64,000 nt of DNA, from positions 20,761,052-20,825,051 of the forward strand of contig NC_065560.1 in assembly GCF_022605725.1 (NCBI RefSeq), written 5' to 3'. A program made the translations under genes and the position numbers. The notes under the pieces are model-generated. The model made no database searches. It had not been told where the DNA came from and was given only the letters and a program-made list of their open reading frames with translations. Within the stretch, counting starts at the first letter, position 1. Every line of letters starts with the position of its first letter. The stretch comes from Anthonomus grandis grandis. Lineage: Eukaryota > Arthropoda > Insecta > Coleoptera > Curculionidae. Positions 12,106 through 22,731 of this stretch are shown one piece after another.

Positions 12106-13030
12106 TCTTCTGCGAAACGACTAATTAAACTTTTTGAAGCCACGGGTACTGTTGAGATGAAAAAAAAGCAGAAAAAGAGATACGATAACAATGATGCTGC
12201 TACTTGCTTTGGAGTCAATTGCTGAGAACCCTCGGATGTCATTGAGAGCTAGGTCGGCGGTGCTGAACATAAGCAAATCTGAATTGCAAAGAATTTGTCA
12301 TGCCAACAATATGATAGCAGTCAAACCAAAGTACTTGCATACTTTAGAAGAGGGGGATGAAGCGCGCCGTTTATTATTTTCTGCTTGGTTAGGCGATAAA
12401 ATTTTAGAGAACAGGGATTTTCATAAAAAAGTAATGATCTTGGACGAATCTTCTTTCATGACAAATGATGTAATTTCATCTCATAATTGTCAGTTTTGAT
12501 CCAATGAAATGCCAAACTTTGTAATCCATGGCAAGAGGCAATATTTTCAAAAGGTCAACGTATGGTGCGCCATATCTTATCTTATTGGACCATACTTTAT
12601 TGAAGGATCTCTTAATCAAGAAACGTATCTTCAAATTTTGGAAAGACTTTTTGAAGAATACTGAGAACCTTTACCAGTTAATCAAAGGATAAATTTTTAT
12701 TTTCAACACGTCCAGCGCACTCCACTATTCGAGTAGCAGAATGGTTGAATAGAACTTTTCCGAATCAATGGGTTGGAAGACGCGGCCCAATTGAGTGGCC
12801 GCCAAGGTCACCTGATTTAACCATTTCTGATTCCTATTTATGGGGCCGGCTTATTCAAATTGTTTATTCCGAACCATTACCAAATGCAGGGAATTACTAA
12901 AACAAAGAATTAGAGAATGCTTGTAATTCAATTTCCATTAAAGAAATAATAAAGAATTTCTAATTCCTTTAAAATGTTTAAAAAAGATATTGAAAAAATG
13001 TTTCGATAATGGAGGTAGCTACATTGAATA
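12106..13030 (+). pseudogene. Mariner transposase, central and C-terminal part
   Basis: The open frame at 12191-12499 covers the second helix-turn-helix (ENPRMSLRARSAVLNISKSE) and runs to VMILDESSF, the first catalytic Asp. Beyond a stop, frames around 12530-12850 match the NVWCAIS, GPYFIEGSL, QRTPLF and WVGRRGPIEWPPRSPDLT blocks, including the third catalytic Asp and a DSYLWG segment. Stops and frameshifts occur throughout, so the enzyme is inactive. The protein would have bound the TIRs and cut at TA sites. Confidence 0.7.
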
Positions 13031-13289
13031 AATTTAAAATAAGTAAATAAAATTAATTTTCTTATTAAATGTACTATGTACATTTTATTACAGACATATT
13101 TTTGAGGATGGTTGGTAACTCTTAGATAAGTGATTTAACTATTAGATAAATAAATTAGTTAGTTTTCTATAATTAAATAATTAAATATATAATTAAATAT
13201 GAATAAAAAAAATAATTGGTACACAAACCGTAAAAATCACAGTAGGCCTATGGTTATGAAATTCGGTATTCGGGCATAATTTTGGGTTC

Positions 13290-13518
13290 TAAACAACTTT
13301 GTCTTATAAACATTTTTATATCTTACCTAGAAATACTACTTTACCTAGTCATAAAATTTTAAAAATGCTCGTATCAAGACATTCTTGATTTTAAAAATAT
13401 AAAAATATGCTAAATTTTATTTTTTAATCAAGCAGGGGTGGATGCCAAACGGTCAAGTTTCAACTACAAAATTTTTTGTAATTTTTACGTATAAATTTGC
13501 TCATCCTGGGACACACTG
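13290..13518 (-). repeat. Right TIR of mariner 10106-13518
   Basis: Inverted partner of 10106-10325. The outermost tip reads CAGTGTGTCCCAGGATGAG on the minus strand, one base longer than the left tip, and is followed outward by the TA at 13519-13520. Confidence 0.85.
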
Positions 13519-13520
13519 TA

Positions 13521-13755
13521 CAGTTAGCACCTGCTTATAATGTGGTCTGCGACCACATTTTGATTGCTGTTGACGGTTTCTATATGTGCCGGTGTCCATG
13601 TTTGGTCTCTTGTGGCAATGACGTGGTTTTGTATTGCCATAGTAAACCCTTCTATTTCAAAGTATAAATTCAATAAATACGGCACCTGTTATTTTTCTTT
13701 ACAGCTTTAATTCCGTTCAGAGCAGAGGGTAGTACCGGCAACTCATACTATTACA
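13521..13755 (+). mobile_element. Probable LTR 3' part (R-U5 region)
   Basis: The block ends TTACA at 13755 and is followed within two bases by TGGTGTCTCAGGTGGGAG, which has the look of a primer-binding site. It contains AATAAA (about 13673-13678) followed 80 bases later by the putative LTR end, the usual position of the R/U5 polyadenylation signal. The mariner at 10106-13518 interrupts its 5' side. No gag or pol follows on the plus strand, so this is a stranded LTR. The assignment rests on layout, not on a second LTR copy. Confidence 0.4.
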
Positions 13756-13756
13756 T

Positions 13757-13774
13757 TGGTGTCTCAGGTGGGAG
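13757..13774 (+). other. Putative primer-binding site
   Basis: TGGTGTCTCAGGTGGGAG starts with TGG, the complement of a tRNA CCA end, two bases after the presumed LTR terminus. The matching tRNA was not determined. Confidence 0.35.
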
Positions 13775-14254
13775 TAGAGTACTCGTAACCTAGGTACCTG
13801 CAAATATATGTACATACATGCATGAATGTCTTTAAATGTTATAAACAAGTTCTACCTATCACAATCACGATATTCGATGATTGAGCATAGTATTGATAAG
13901 TCAAGCGAAATCCTTCTGTCTCAGACATAAAGGTGGATAGAAGATATTAGAAGGGACAAAGTTAATTTGCGAGAGAGATTAAGATTTTCAATGTTTAAAG
14001 AAAACTGTATTGAGCTCAACCGATAATCTTGCAAAATCAGCAGTTATTCCGATGTTTTAGCTCGATACTTATGTTCAGCAGGTTCAAAGTTTCTAAAGGA
14101 TCTTTAAATAAAAATACTTCAACATATAAGATAGTATAGTAGTTCCAATAATGGATCTGCACTTTTGACAATCTTAGGGGCTAGACAAAGCTAATTCATG
14201 TAATTCTTTCTTTGTATAACTAATTATTCCATGATATAAAGATTGTAGGTTTTT
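13775..14254. other. Spacer between LTR remnant and gypsy RT
   Basis: About 480 bp of AT-rich sequence with no coding motif recognised on either strand. It may be leader of the LTR element to its left or eroded pol of the antisense gypsy to its right. Confidence 0.35.
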
Positions 14255-14870
14255 CTAGCTTAGAGATTCACTTTGCGAAGTCTAGTAAAAACTTCCATTA
14301 GATTTTTATTGTTTTTTTTAGATTTCTTCCAAAAACTATGAGATAATCTAAATAAATGGAACATCTCTCATAATTTAATCCCGCCATTGCAATTGTCATT
14401 AGTCGGGAAAAAGCACTCGGACTTATTTTTAATCCCATAGGCAGCCTGCTTTGTTCGTCTAGCTCTACCTGATAGTATTCTTGACTTAGGTCTAAATGTG
14501 TAAAATAATTTGGTCCTGCCAAAGAATCCAAAATGTCTACCAGTTCCCAGTAGGCCATTTTATATCCACTAAATTTTTATTTAAAAATCTGTAATCTAAT
14601 ACTAGACGGGAACGTTTTTACCTTACGCATCTTTTTTTGGTACCAGTAAAACAGTCAATGACCATACACTCTGCGCACTTTCTAAATAAATATAATAAAA
14701 TAAATTTGCCTATTTATCTCCTCTTTTTGAGATTGATTGAGAAGTCTATATGGTTTTACATAGACCGGCTGCGTATTAGGCTGTACTTGAATTGTCTGTT
14801 TAAAAATGTTAGTGACTGACAATTTGTCACCCGGCATCTGAAATATATCAGCAAATTTTGCACACAATTC
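14255..14870 (-). pseudogene. Gypsy reverse transcriptase fragment
   Basis: The N-terminal part (14867-14682) includes an IQVQPNTQPVYVKPYRL segment, the stretch that precedes the RT fingers in Ty3/gypsy Pol. After stops, 14558-14298 carries FTHLDLSQEYYQVELDEQSR (motif A, catalytic Asp), LPMGLKISPSAFSRLM (motif B) and CSIYLDYLIVFGRNL, where motif C would read YLDD but here reads YLDY, so one catalytic Asp is lost. A short NLMEVFTRLRKVNL match ends the homology. The enzyme is dead by truncation, stops and the changed active site. Confidence 0.8.
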
Positions 14871-14911
14871 TTCTATTAATTTCTATTCTTCTTTATTTAA
14901 GTAGGTAAGAT

Positions 14912-15644
14912 TCAGTTTATTAAACAATACTTTATCTCGATATACATATTTTGACTGGCAAATTGACAGTAATTATACTCACTTAATGGTTGAACATTAG
15001 GCACACAATTTCTCAAACGCATTTCATTCTCACGAGTATTTAAAATCCTAACTGGAATTTTTCCCTCATTGGGTTCCGCTATTATACCAGCTATAAAAAC
15101 TCCTTGCGTTACTTCGCATGGTAAAATAACACATTCACTCTGATAACCCGTATCAACATACTGTATAGTCTCACACCTTGGAGATATAACCAAAACATTA
15201 TCATTCCGAGAACCGAGCCCTAAACTAACTGATTTACCCTTATTAAAAAGAACTAATGTATTATTTTCGTAGTTCAATTTACCTTGATATCTTCTTAAGA
15301 AGTTTTCTCCTATTAAGCCATCCGTATGGCAAGGTAAGGAAGGATTCAAAAACATAAAATTTTTCGTTAAAATATAAATCCCCTACGTTTAAATTTAAAA
15401 AAACATATCCTATGGACTTTACTTTTCCGCCTATGTCATTAATTTCTATTCTTTCTTTATGTATATTTGAATTAAGACTATTTAATTTTAAAGCAGATAT
15501 TGACGCGCCCGTGTCAATTAGGAATTTTAATTTTTTACTATGTACATTAAATGATACATTATTTGCATAATTTTCAGCATATGTAAAAATATACTGACAA
15601 CTGTTAATATTTTTGCTAGGGACGAAAAAATGTTTGCTCTTCAC
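14912..15644 (-). pseudogene. Gypsy aspartic protease and linker
   Basis: The frame 15644-15279 reads KLKFLIDTGASISALKLNSL, the DTGAS active site of a retroviral-type aspartic protease, followed by an IGGKVKSIGYVFLNLNVGDL strand region. A frameshift near 15320 moves the reading to 15355-14912, which continues LIGENFLRRYQGKLNYENN (typical C-terminal part of the protease) and a linker with VIPLPRCE-like features before RT. The start of the frame overlaps the end of gag by about 29 bases in another frame, consistent with gag-pol frameshift expression, though decay could also explain it. Confidence 0.75.
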
Positions 15645-16839
15645 AAATATTAGACGAACTTGATTCCTGGCTTACCTCATTGTCTTGAATGACACAGTTT
15701 ATTCCGTGACCTCGTCTAGCACCTCGATTACCTCGCATAAATGAACGACCTCTATAACCTCTCGAAAACTGCTGACTATTAGTTGTAGTATGATTATTTG
15801 CATTAAAATTATTCGAAGAACGATAATTACTATTATTATAATAGGTGTTATAATTATGACTTCGATTGTTGTGGTTTCGATTATGATTATGATTATTGTC
15901 ATGATTCCTGCCGGCATTTCTATTAAACCTTCCAGAAAAATGTGTATTTGAACTGCCTCTACCTCTCTGCGAAAAATTGAAAATTTGTTCAGGATTATTT
16001 TGAAAAGATGTATCTTCATCCTGTGCGGAGCAAATTGCATCCTTCAAATAATTAAAATCCCTAATAGTACTGAGTTTCTGATTTCTCAGTCCACTAGCAA
16101 ATCTCTTAATTGCAAGTTTTTCATTTATTGGCCTTAAGGTCTCAAATGTATTATCATTCCCATTTGCTTGCGAAATAGTTAAATCTACGAATAGGTCTTC
16201 TAATTCTTTTCCAAATTCTGCGATGGATTTTTCATTTTGTTTTAACGAAAACAGTTTAGCCTAAAGGGCAATATCTGATTTTTTAGTTAAAAGTTTTAAT
16301 GTCATTTAAAAGAGCCTGCACTGACTCGTAGTTGCATTTGAGCCTTAATCTTGCACTGTTGGAAAGGTGTGTTTTTAGAATACATTTAATTAACATAGAT
16401 TTTTACCTTCAGCAGTAGTGCAAGTAGCAAGTAGTGAGTCGTAAAATTCAGCAGATTCGATTAGTTTTAGAGTAGTGTCTTCCGAGTCATTCAAAACGGG
16501 TAACAGACTAGTTGCTACCTTCAGATCAAAACCCGACATGTTGAAATCATTAGTTTTTCCTATACTACAGTTATTTCCAAAATCTAAAATTTCCTGATAT
16601 ACTTTTTTAATTTATGACACTATATCTTTTATGATGTCGATATTTTTAGCATCTATTTCTGAATTATTTATTTTTCCATTATTAATTTTTACTTCGCTAT
16701 TTAATTCAGAATAAATAGCTTTCGCCTCATCTAGTTTAGCTTGAACTATGGTCGTTTTTCGTCTCTCGTAGCTTAACTTAATTAAATTACTTTTAATGCC
16801 ATTTAGAGACTTTAAAATTTGCTTTATCCTATCTCCCAT
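15616..16839 (-). pseudogene. Gypsy gag
   Basis: A Met at 16839 opens MGDRIKQILKSLNGIKSN, then an alpha-helical Lys/Glu-rich region to a stop at 16612. Beyond it, other frames encode a capsid-like core (FDLKVATSLLPVLNDSEDTT and, near 16200, SIAEFGKELEDLFVDL). The last part (16047-15616) is open and ends in an Asn/His-rich and RG-rich tail (RGYRGRSFMRGNRGARRGHG), a basic RNA-binding box instead of CCHC knuckles. Gag would form the particle and bind genomic RNA. At least two breaks inactivate it. Confidence 0.7.
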
Positions 16840-17094
16840 TAAGATTCAGTCTTTATGTTTATTGGGTCCTTATTTTAACTACCTAATATGACAATATACC
16901 TAACCATGCATTATTGTACATACCAACTAAAAATCACTTACTTGAATACTTCTTAATACATTCATTTTAGCTATATATTACCATATTACATACATATATT
17001 ATTTTAATTTTCCTTTTAATATATTTACATGCAACTTCCATATAAATTTTTTTCCCCTTCCTTATTGTAGATACCTAAAAGAGAACCTAAAATG

Positions 17095-18109
17095 TTAGAC
17101 AGCTTCTTCTCTCCTTAGTTCGTCTCTGGATCTCCGCAGTTCATTTCTGTAAATTTCTCTCCCTATGGTAGTCCTCAAGCCTCTCCTCAGACGTTTAATC
17201 TATATATATAAAAGAGTTTGTCCTGACTGACTGACTCATTATCGCAGAGCCGAAACTAGAATAGCTAGAAACGTGAAATTTTGCCAACGGGTTCCTTTTA
17301 TAATGTAGGCACCGGATAAGAACGGATATTTCGAAATTCCGCCGATAAGGGGTAAAAAATGGGAAAATTGTTACCCGTGACCTCGAGAACTAAGGGGGCG
17401 TGGCTTCGGAGTTTGAACAGAGACTGCCCGCACCAACGAGTCGCAGGCATCAACTTAAGAAAAAAAAATTAAGTGCAACACGTTTTTTTATAATGTAGGC
17501 CCCGGATATAAACGAACTTTTTGAAATTCCACCGATAAGGGGTGTAAGCGATATGATAAATATCGCATAGCGGCATAAAACTGATTAATAAATACAATTA
17601 AAAAAGTGCCTCTGTATTATTTATATTTTGGTAGACATAACAACAAGGCGGGCCATGCGAGACTGATACACGAGAGGTGACTCGACTCAGTCTTACCGCT
17701 CGCTCTGCATCTAACGAACCATTTTTAAGATTATTTGTGTCTTGGTTTTATAATAATTATATTATATTAATCGCGCCCCTTGACCTCAAGAAAAACGGCG
17801 TGGCAATTGTGGGTTGCATGTACTATCAATGAGGCGATGCTTCGGATTTTATTTTTGTGTATTGTGGGTTGCATTTACTATTGTTGGAGGCCCTCTTCGA
17901 CTTTTCTTTTACTTTCACGCGAGCAACGCCGCGGGCATTCAGCTAGTTTTTACATAAGCTATTAGCAGTACTATTGCAACTACCAGAAATACCAAAAGAG
18001 ATTCAGTCAAACTAAGCCCATCATTCTTCCACTCAGTTTTCTGGCTCCGAGCGTCGCCATTAAAAGCCTGGTTGATAACAATTTCTTCTTTGGACTTGGC
18101 ACTGCCCAT
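17095..18109 (-). pseudogene. Small membrane ORF of the gypsy element, split by Helitron
   Basis: An ATG at 18109 opens MGSAKSKEEIVINQ, a plausible N-myristoylation start (Gly2, Ser6), followed by a charged stretch and a hydrophobic segment (LLVFLVVAIVLLIAYV) near residues 38-53. The Helitron interrupts at 17947. Taking up the frame again at 17198, the codon split by the insertion is restored, and the reading stays open for an Arg-rich amphipathic tail to a TAA at 17097-17095. In total it is 88 residues: 163 + 104 bases, divisible by three. It lies between the primer-binding site and gag. Function unknown; membrane anchoring is inferred. Confidence 0.6.
17199..17946 (+). mobile_element. Non-autonomous Helitron
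   Basis: The element begins TCTATATATATAAAAGAG and ends CTAG, with a short GC-rich palindrome (GCCGCGGGC) about 8 bases before the end, the terminal features of Helitrons. It lies between A (17198) and T (17947) with no target duplication, as Helitrons do, and the split gypsy frame confirms both borders to the base. Inside, a unit of about 65 bp (ATAATGTAGG ... CCGATAAGGGGT) occurs twice (17290 and 17490 regions), and TTGTGGGTTGCAT occurs twice near 17807 and 17862. There is no Rep or helicase coding, so it depended on a partner. Confidence 0.85.
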
Positions 18110-18174
18110 TTTATCAGTTATGTGCCATATTAATTATATAATACGCTATCATGCTATTATTTCTGCTCTGCAGA

Positions 18175-18192
18175 CAGCTGGCAGGGTCGCCA
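18175..18192 (-). other. Gypsy primer-binding site
   Basis: On the minus strand TGGCGACCCTGCCAGCTG follows directly after the LTR end ...TTACA. TGGCGACC is the start used by several insect gypsy-group elements that prime from a serine tRNA. The tRNA assignment is from memory of the family and unverified. Confidence 0.55.
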
Positions 18193-18400
18193 TGTAAGGA
18201 TTTGATAACTTGGTGGTAAGGGTAATCAAAAGAAACATCTCGTTTCTACATAGTCTGATTTTAATCTGTGTTACCTTTGTTACAAAATTGGTGTCAGTGT
18301 ATATTGGTCAATGCTTAGCTATGCAATTTCATTACAGGTTATAATAATGTAATATATAGTTTAATTAATCGGTATACTCGTACGCGAAAAACAATAATTA
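18193..18400 (-). mobile_element. Gypsy 5' LTR (partial, outer limit uncertain)
   Basis: The minus strand ends ...CCTTACA directly before the primer-binding site, defining the inner LTR edge at 18193. The outer edge cannot be fixed because the other LTR is not in the window. An end at a CA near 18412 is possible. Confidence 0.45.
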
Positions 18401-18419
18401 TATTAAATATACAGGGTGT

Positions 18420-19525
18420 TCTACCTCTACATTACAGTCTATGTCATTAATTCTAGATACTGTAGCGGTCGTAAACGAAACCAATTGTGAGGGTCAATTA
18501 ATTTCAAGATTTGGTCGTCAAGCTTTCTGGATGTCAATATTATTTTCATTAATTAAATTAACAATTTTCTAATTTGAAGTCAAATTACTCTCTGGCATAA
18601 AACTTTATAAAAACCAGAGCCACACATCAAATAAAATTAATAATCCTTAATTATAATATTAAAAATTAAAAAAATTAAATGAGACAACTTTACACAATTT
18701 AACTTAATTTTTCTCTAACAAAATTGCTATATTTGTAAAACATTTTTGTATCTTATACCACTAATTTCATAATAGACCCTACTCTGAAAGGATGTAAACG
18801 GATGTATCTTTGGAACAATAGCAACGAATCAGAGAATATGTTTTCTATGCACTACCTGAATTTCAAACAAAACCTTCATTCCTGTAGGTAGAGTACGTGC
18901 CCAGTTTTTAAAAAGAATTTACTTTTGTTTGGCCTAACTTAGTTTATTAAAGGGGAATTTGTTTTATGTACAAATGTAATCTTAAACAGAAAAGTTTCCA
19001 GCAAAATTTATAATGAAAAATTTAAAAGTAAATAAATTTTATAAATAAAGGAAATGATTAAGTTTCTATTCAGGCATCAAAGAAGATAATGTAGGTGGTA
19101 TTATTAAAAAGAGTGGTGTTTTAAAATTAAGTTTTAAGATGTATTTTTGTATTTCTATTTTTACATTAGGAGGCGAAATGTTACTGTAATAATTAGAATG
19201 ATTGATATACAGTACAGCTCAATTGAATTAGAGGTGTGAGAAATGTCGAGAATTATAAACTCAAATCAGCAAAATGCTTTTTAAAAGAGTTTTATTTGAA
19301 AATAAACTTAGAACCAGTACATTACTTTATGACTGTATGACAAAGTTGTATATAATATTTATGATGACCAATAATTACATTGCATTGATTTTGGATGTGT
19401 AAGGACCCTATTAAATTGTATTTTGCAAACTGAAAGGTTTCTACAAAATGGTAGAACTTTATTATGAATTAATATTTGGACCTGATAATTATTGTTTATT
19501 CTTGTAAATGTACAGTCTGTTAATA
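18420..19525. other. AT-rich spacer, one possible mariner tip
   Basis: About 1.1 kb with no coding motif. At 18412 the string CAGGGTGTTCTACCTCTAC after a TA resembles a mariner terminus, and a weak inverted counterpart (CCTGTAGGTAGAGTACGTGCCC) lies near 18882-18903. The match is too poor to call an element. Confidence 0.35.
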
Positions 19526-19527
19526 TA

Positions 19528-19878
19528 CAGGATGTTCCTTTGAAAACTATTCACCACGGATTTATCGAAAACCACTGTTTAAAAAAAAAACGCCGAAATA
19601 CCTCAAAAGGTTTGTCAAGGGGGGCAGCTTTCTAACCTAAAATTACTTCACCTCCTTTCACCTTCTGCCCCTCGGTTATCCCCTTAAAAATTTTAAATGG
19701 CAAGGGGTATCGAGTAATAGCTTGTTTAGAAGGTCTGTCGAAGTCTTTTATTTTGAGGTTTGATTTTTTTAAATCGGTCGACTCGTTTTCGAGAAAATTA
19801 GAAAAATCTTTGATTATCTTAATTTATTCAGATAGAAAACAATAACATGAAAATATCAATTTTTATTTCAATAAGTGT
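19528..19878 (+). repeat. Left TIR of mariner 19528-21515
   Basis: Inverted copy of about 21165-21515. It includes the transposase C-terminal codons (ending HFEHLLK), so both arms carry a copy of that coding tail. Confidence 0.88.
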
Positions 19879-20945
19879 TCAAAATGTTGCCCGTTTTTGG
19901 CCAAACAATGATATAGGCGATGTTCAAATTCCTGACGGACATTTTCAAAAACATGTTGTGGGATATCATAGCAGCTGTCGATGAGGCGTTGACGAAGTTC
20001 ATTCAAACTTTCAGGCTGGGGAGTAAACACAATAGATTTCAAATGACCCCATAGAAAAAACTCTAACGGTATTATATCAGGAGATCTAGCAGGCCATTCT
20101 ATAGGCTCCCTTCGCCATATCCATTTATCTGGAAACTCGTCGTCTAGCAATTGCCAAACGGGAAGAAAATAGTGAGGAGGAGCGCCGTCTTGCTAGAAAT
20201 ATATTTCAGCCTCATCAATTATAGGGTTTCCATCATCATCGATTTGGTTTTCAATGGATTCAGTGATAAGCGGATTGATGGTATTTTCCAACATATCCAA
20301 ATAAATGTCTCCATTTAAATTTCCGTTAATAAATAATGGCCCAATCACTTTATTTCCTAAAATGCCTGCCCATACATTAATTTTTTGAGGGTACTGGATA
20401 TGCCCTTCTACAAATGCATGAGGATTTTCATTGCTTCAATACATACAATTATGCTTATTAACAAATCCATTTAGATAAAATGTGCATTTATCGCTGAAGC
20501 AGATATTTTTTACATGGATATTATTATCATTAATCGCTTCAGTAATTTTTTCACAAAACTCAACTCGCCTATCGAAATTGTCTTCGGTTAACTCTTGCAA
20601 TATTTTCATTTTTAATAGATGAAATTTATGAAGTTTGGTAACTGTGTGAACAGAGCCTAATTAAATACCAGTGGCACCAACAATTTTGCGTAATGAAGTA
20701 TTAGGATTTATTACAAAATGACCCAAAACTTGAGCGGCTTCATCCAAAATTCGCCGATGATCACGTTTTTTATTTGCAACAGATCCAGTTTCAGTAAACT
20801 TAGTAGCAAGGTCCAAAACATACCTATGCGAAGTTATCTTCTCCAGATGTCTGGCATTAAACGTGACGGCAGTTTGCCGAGCACATTGATTTTGGGCACC
20901 ATAAATTAGAATAATTTGCACTCTTTCGGCTAGTGTGTAAACCAT
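19863..20945 (-). pseudogene. Mariner-type transposase, three in-frame stops
   Basis: One uninterrupted frame of 360 codons from an ATG (MVYTLAERVQIILIYG) to a TAA. It has the N-terminal helix-turn-helix, a FSDKCTFYLNG block (first catalytic Asp), QKINVWAGILGNKVIGPLFI, QDGAPPHYFLPVWQLL (second Asp) and WPARSPDIIPLEFFLWGHLK (third Asp), with 36 residues between the last two Asp. It is broken only by TAA at 20661-20663, TGA at 20436-20438 and TAG at 20193-20195. All are in the same frame and no indel was seen. It would cut and join its own TIRs at TA sites. Loss of function looks recent relative to its neighbours. Confidence 0.88.
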
Positions 20946-21164
20946 TTTGGAAGTAAAATCTTCAACAAATAAATTTTCACTATTCCAAGACTGACGGCAA
21001 AATAAATTCTTTATTTTCCTGCAACTACAAATAACTAAGCAGGTATAACAATAAATACAGTTCGCCCAGGATATCTGTGTTGATGAAAAGAATGCGGAAA
21101 AAAATTCAGGTTGTTATTTAGCTTTTTCCACGTCTAGTCTTTGGAATTGCTGTAACATTTTGAA

Positions 21165-21515
21165 CACTTATTGAAATAAAAACTGATATTTTCATGTTTT
21201 TGTTTTCTATCTGAGCAAATTAAGATAAACAAAGATTTTTCTAATTGTCTCGAAAACGAATCGACCGATTTAAAAAAATTAAACGTCAAAATAAAAGACT
21301 TCGAAAGACCTTTTAAACAAGCTATTACTCGATACCCCTTGGCATTTAAAATTTTTTAAGGGGATGACCCTGGGGGGCAGAGGGTGAAAGAAGGTGAAGT
21401 AATTTTAGGTTAGAAAGTTGTCCCCCTTGACAAACCTTTTGACGTATTTCGGCGTTTTTTTTTAACAGTGGTTTTTGATAAATCCGTGGTGGTAAGTTTT
21501 CAAATGAACACCCTG
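21165..21515 (-). repeat. Right TIR of mariner 19528-21515
   Basis: Inverted partner of 19528-19878 with a few small differences, such as GACGTATTTCGGCG against GAGGTATTTCGGCG on the other arm. Followed by TA at 21516-21517. Confidence 0.88.
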
Positions 21516-21517
21516 TA

Positions 21518-22731
21518 GAGTATTTACTATGCATTTATAAGGCCAAAACCCTATAGTATTATTAATATTATAAATATCTACTCTCTAATATTTTCAGCTT
21601 ACTGCTTGAAAGTTCAATAAACTTAAATTCGCCTAATGAAGAAACTTTGAATTTAGAAGTTTATTAGACAGAACTAATTGAAAACGTATACCTGCTCTTT
21701 AAACTTTCCTAAACTGCTGTCGAATTTGCAAGTCACCGTTTTAATCATTGGTTCATTATTTGAACGACGTTAAGGCAAACTTGGCACGGTTTAATTTTTA
21801 CGCAACGAGTTTCGCCCAACTTTGGTAATATTAAGAAAATGTCCACGTCAAAATGGTGAAGTGTGTAGGTATGAAGTTGAGTATACTTATAAAGTTTTCT
21901 TGTTGGGAATCATAATATATTTCATTTAACGTTAAGTAGCTAAGAAACTAACAAATTTTGGGTGCTTCTTCGAAAATAAAGAGTTCAATGAAAAACCCTT
22001 TATTTGATATAAAAAATTACTTTTGAGGGCATGGTATATTTTTTCGTATACTTGATTATATTAAAGCCTAATGTATTTTTTGTAGCATTAATATTATATA
22101 TTGTAATTCGGGAAGACACTTTTATTGTCAACGTCAAAAACACTAACCTAACTCGCCTTGACTGTCGTTTAATTGTTTCCAAGGTAAAAAGTGACTAAAC
22201 AATTAAAACTGAATGAAATGTCATGAAGCGCGTCCTTTTTAAAGCCCGATAGAACAGTTTTGGGCTATTTAGAATTCTCTTCATTGTTTTTGCCAAAAGC
22301 GACCAATAATTTTAGGAGAATACTGACAGTCAAATCAAGCAAGTATACAAATTCTAGAAAATTAAAAATACAGGAATTTACAAAAATATAACCTAAATAA
22401 TCTAAATTGGGGCCAAAATGAAGCCCTCAAACAAAATGAACTATTAGAACATTGAATGCCTAGGATAAGCCTAACTGAAAACCATAGGCGAGGTTGTTTG
22501 AGTTCACCATCTCTTAGACAATGATGTCAAATCGACTTTCCAATTTTTCATTCAATATATAATTTTCTTAATCCACTACATATTTTTTTAATATGTTTTA
22601 CGTTGCGTTTACAATGCACGTATCCGATGTTGCCACTTTGTGATATTTTCTCATATCTGTGATAGCGCCCGATCAAGATCCAGCAACCAAAAATATAGAA
22701 CGCAGCATATGTCGTTTGCCATCAACCTATT
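21518..22731. other. AT-rich spacer
   Basis: About 1.2 kb with no coding motif, repeat or transposon end that I can support. Confidence 0.45.

Larger units (their letters stand above)
10106..13518 (+). mobile_element. Long-TIR Tc1/mariner element, with nested antisense LINE
   Basis: Both ends carry the same inverted terminus: CAGTGTGCCCAGGATGAG at 10106 and its complement (CTCATCCTGGGACACACTG) ending at 13518. Each is flanked by TA (10104-10105 and 13519-13520), the target duplication of Tc1/mariner. The inverted repeats are about 220 bp (10106-10325 and about 13290-13518). Transposase pieces lie inside on the plus strand. An antisense LINE fragment (about 10795-12105) separates the N-terminal piece from the rest. 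The transposase is full of stops, so the element is non-autonomous now. Confidence 0.85.
14255..18400 (-). mobile_element. Ty3/gypsy LTR retrotransposon, 3' truncated, antisense
   Basis: On the minus strand the order is LTR end, primer-binding site, small membrane ORF, gag, protease, reverse transcriptase, the Ty3/gypsy order. RNase H and integrase are missing: homology stops near 14255 just after the RT palm. The element is further interrupted by a Helitron (17199-17946). Several frame breaks exist in pol. The Gag tail is an Asn/Arg/Gly-rich box rather than a zinc knuckle. The right boundary of the LTR is uncertain. Confidence 0.8.
19528..21515 (-). mobile_element. Long-TIR Tc1/mariner element
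   Basis: Ends are CAGGATGTTCCTTTGAAAAC at 19528 and, on the minus strand, CAGGGTGTTCATTTGAAAAC starting at 21515. Both are flanked by TA (19526-19527, 21516-21517). The inverted repeats are about 350 bp and well matched (19528-19878, about 21165-21515). One transposase gene fills the interior on the minus strand. The left arm overlaps the last codons and stop of that gene. This is the best preserved mariner of the window, with nonsense codons but no indels in the gene. Confidence 0.9.

Noticed and set aside
13521..13700. Minus-strand reading (MAIQNHVIATRDQTWTPAH) that faintly recalls a C-terminal block of some insect LINE proteins
   Set aside because: The similarity is short and ends in stops; the LTR plus primer-binding-site layout on the plus strand explains the block better.
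15699..16040. 113-residue Ile-rich minus-strand ORF
   Set aside because: It is the alternative frame of the Asn/His-rich gag tail; the Ile runs come from the same AAT/ATT-rich repeats.
18412..18903. Possible small mariner-derived element starting CAGGGTGTTCTACC after TA
   Set aside because: The only inverted candidate end (near 18882-18903) matches poorly and has no TA flank, so the ends may be chance.
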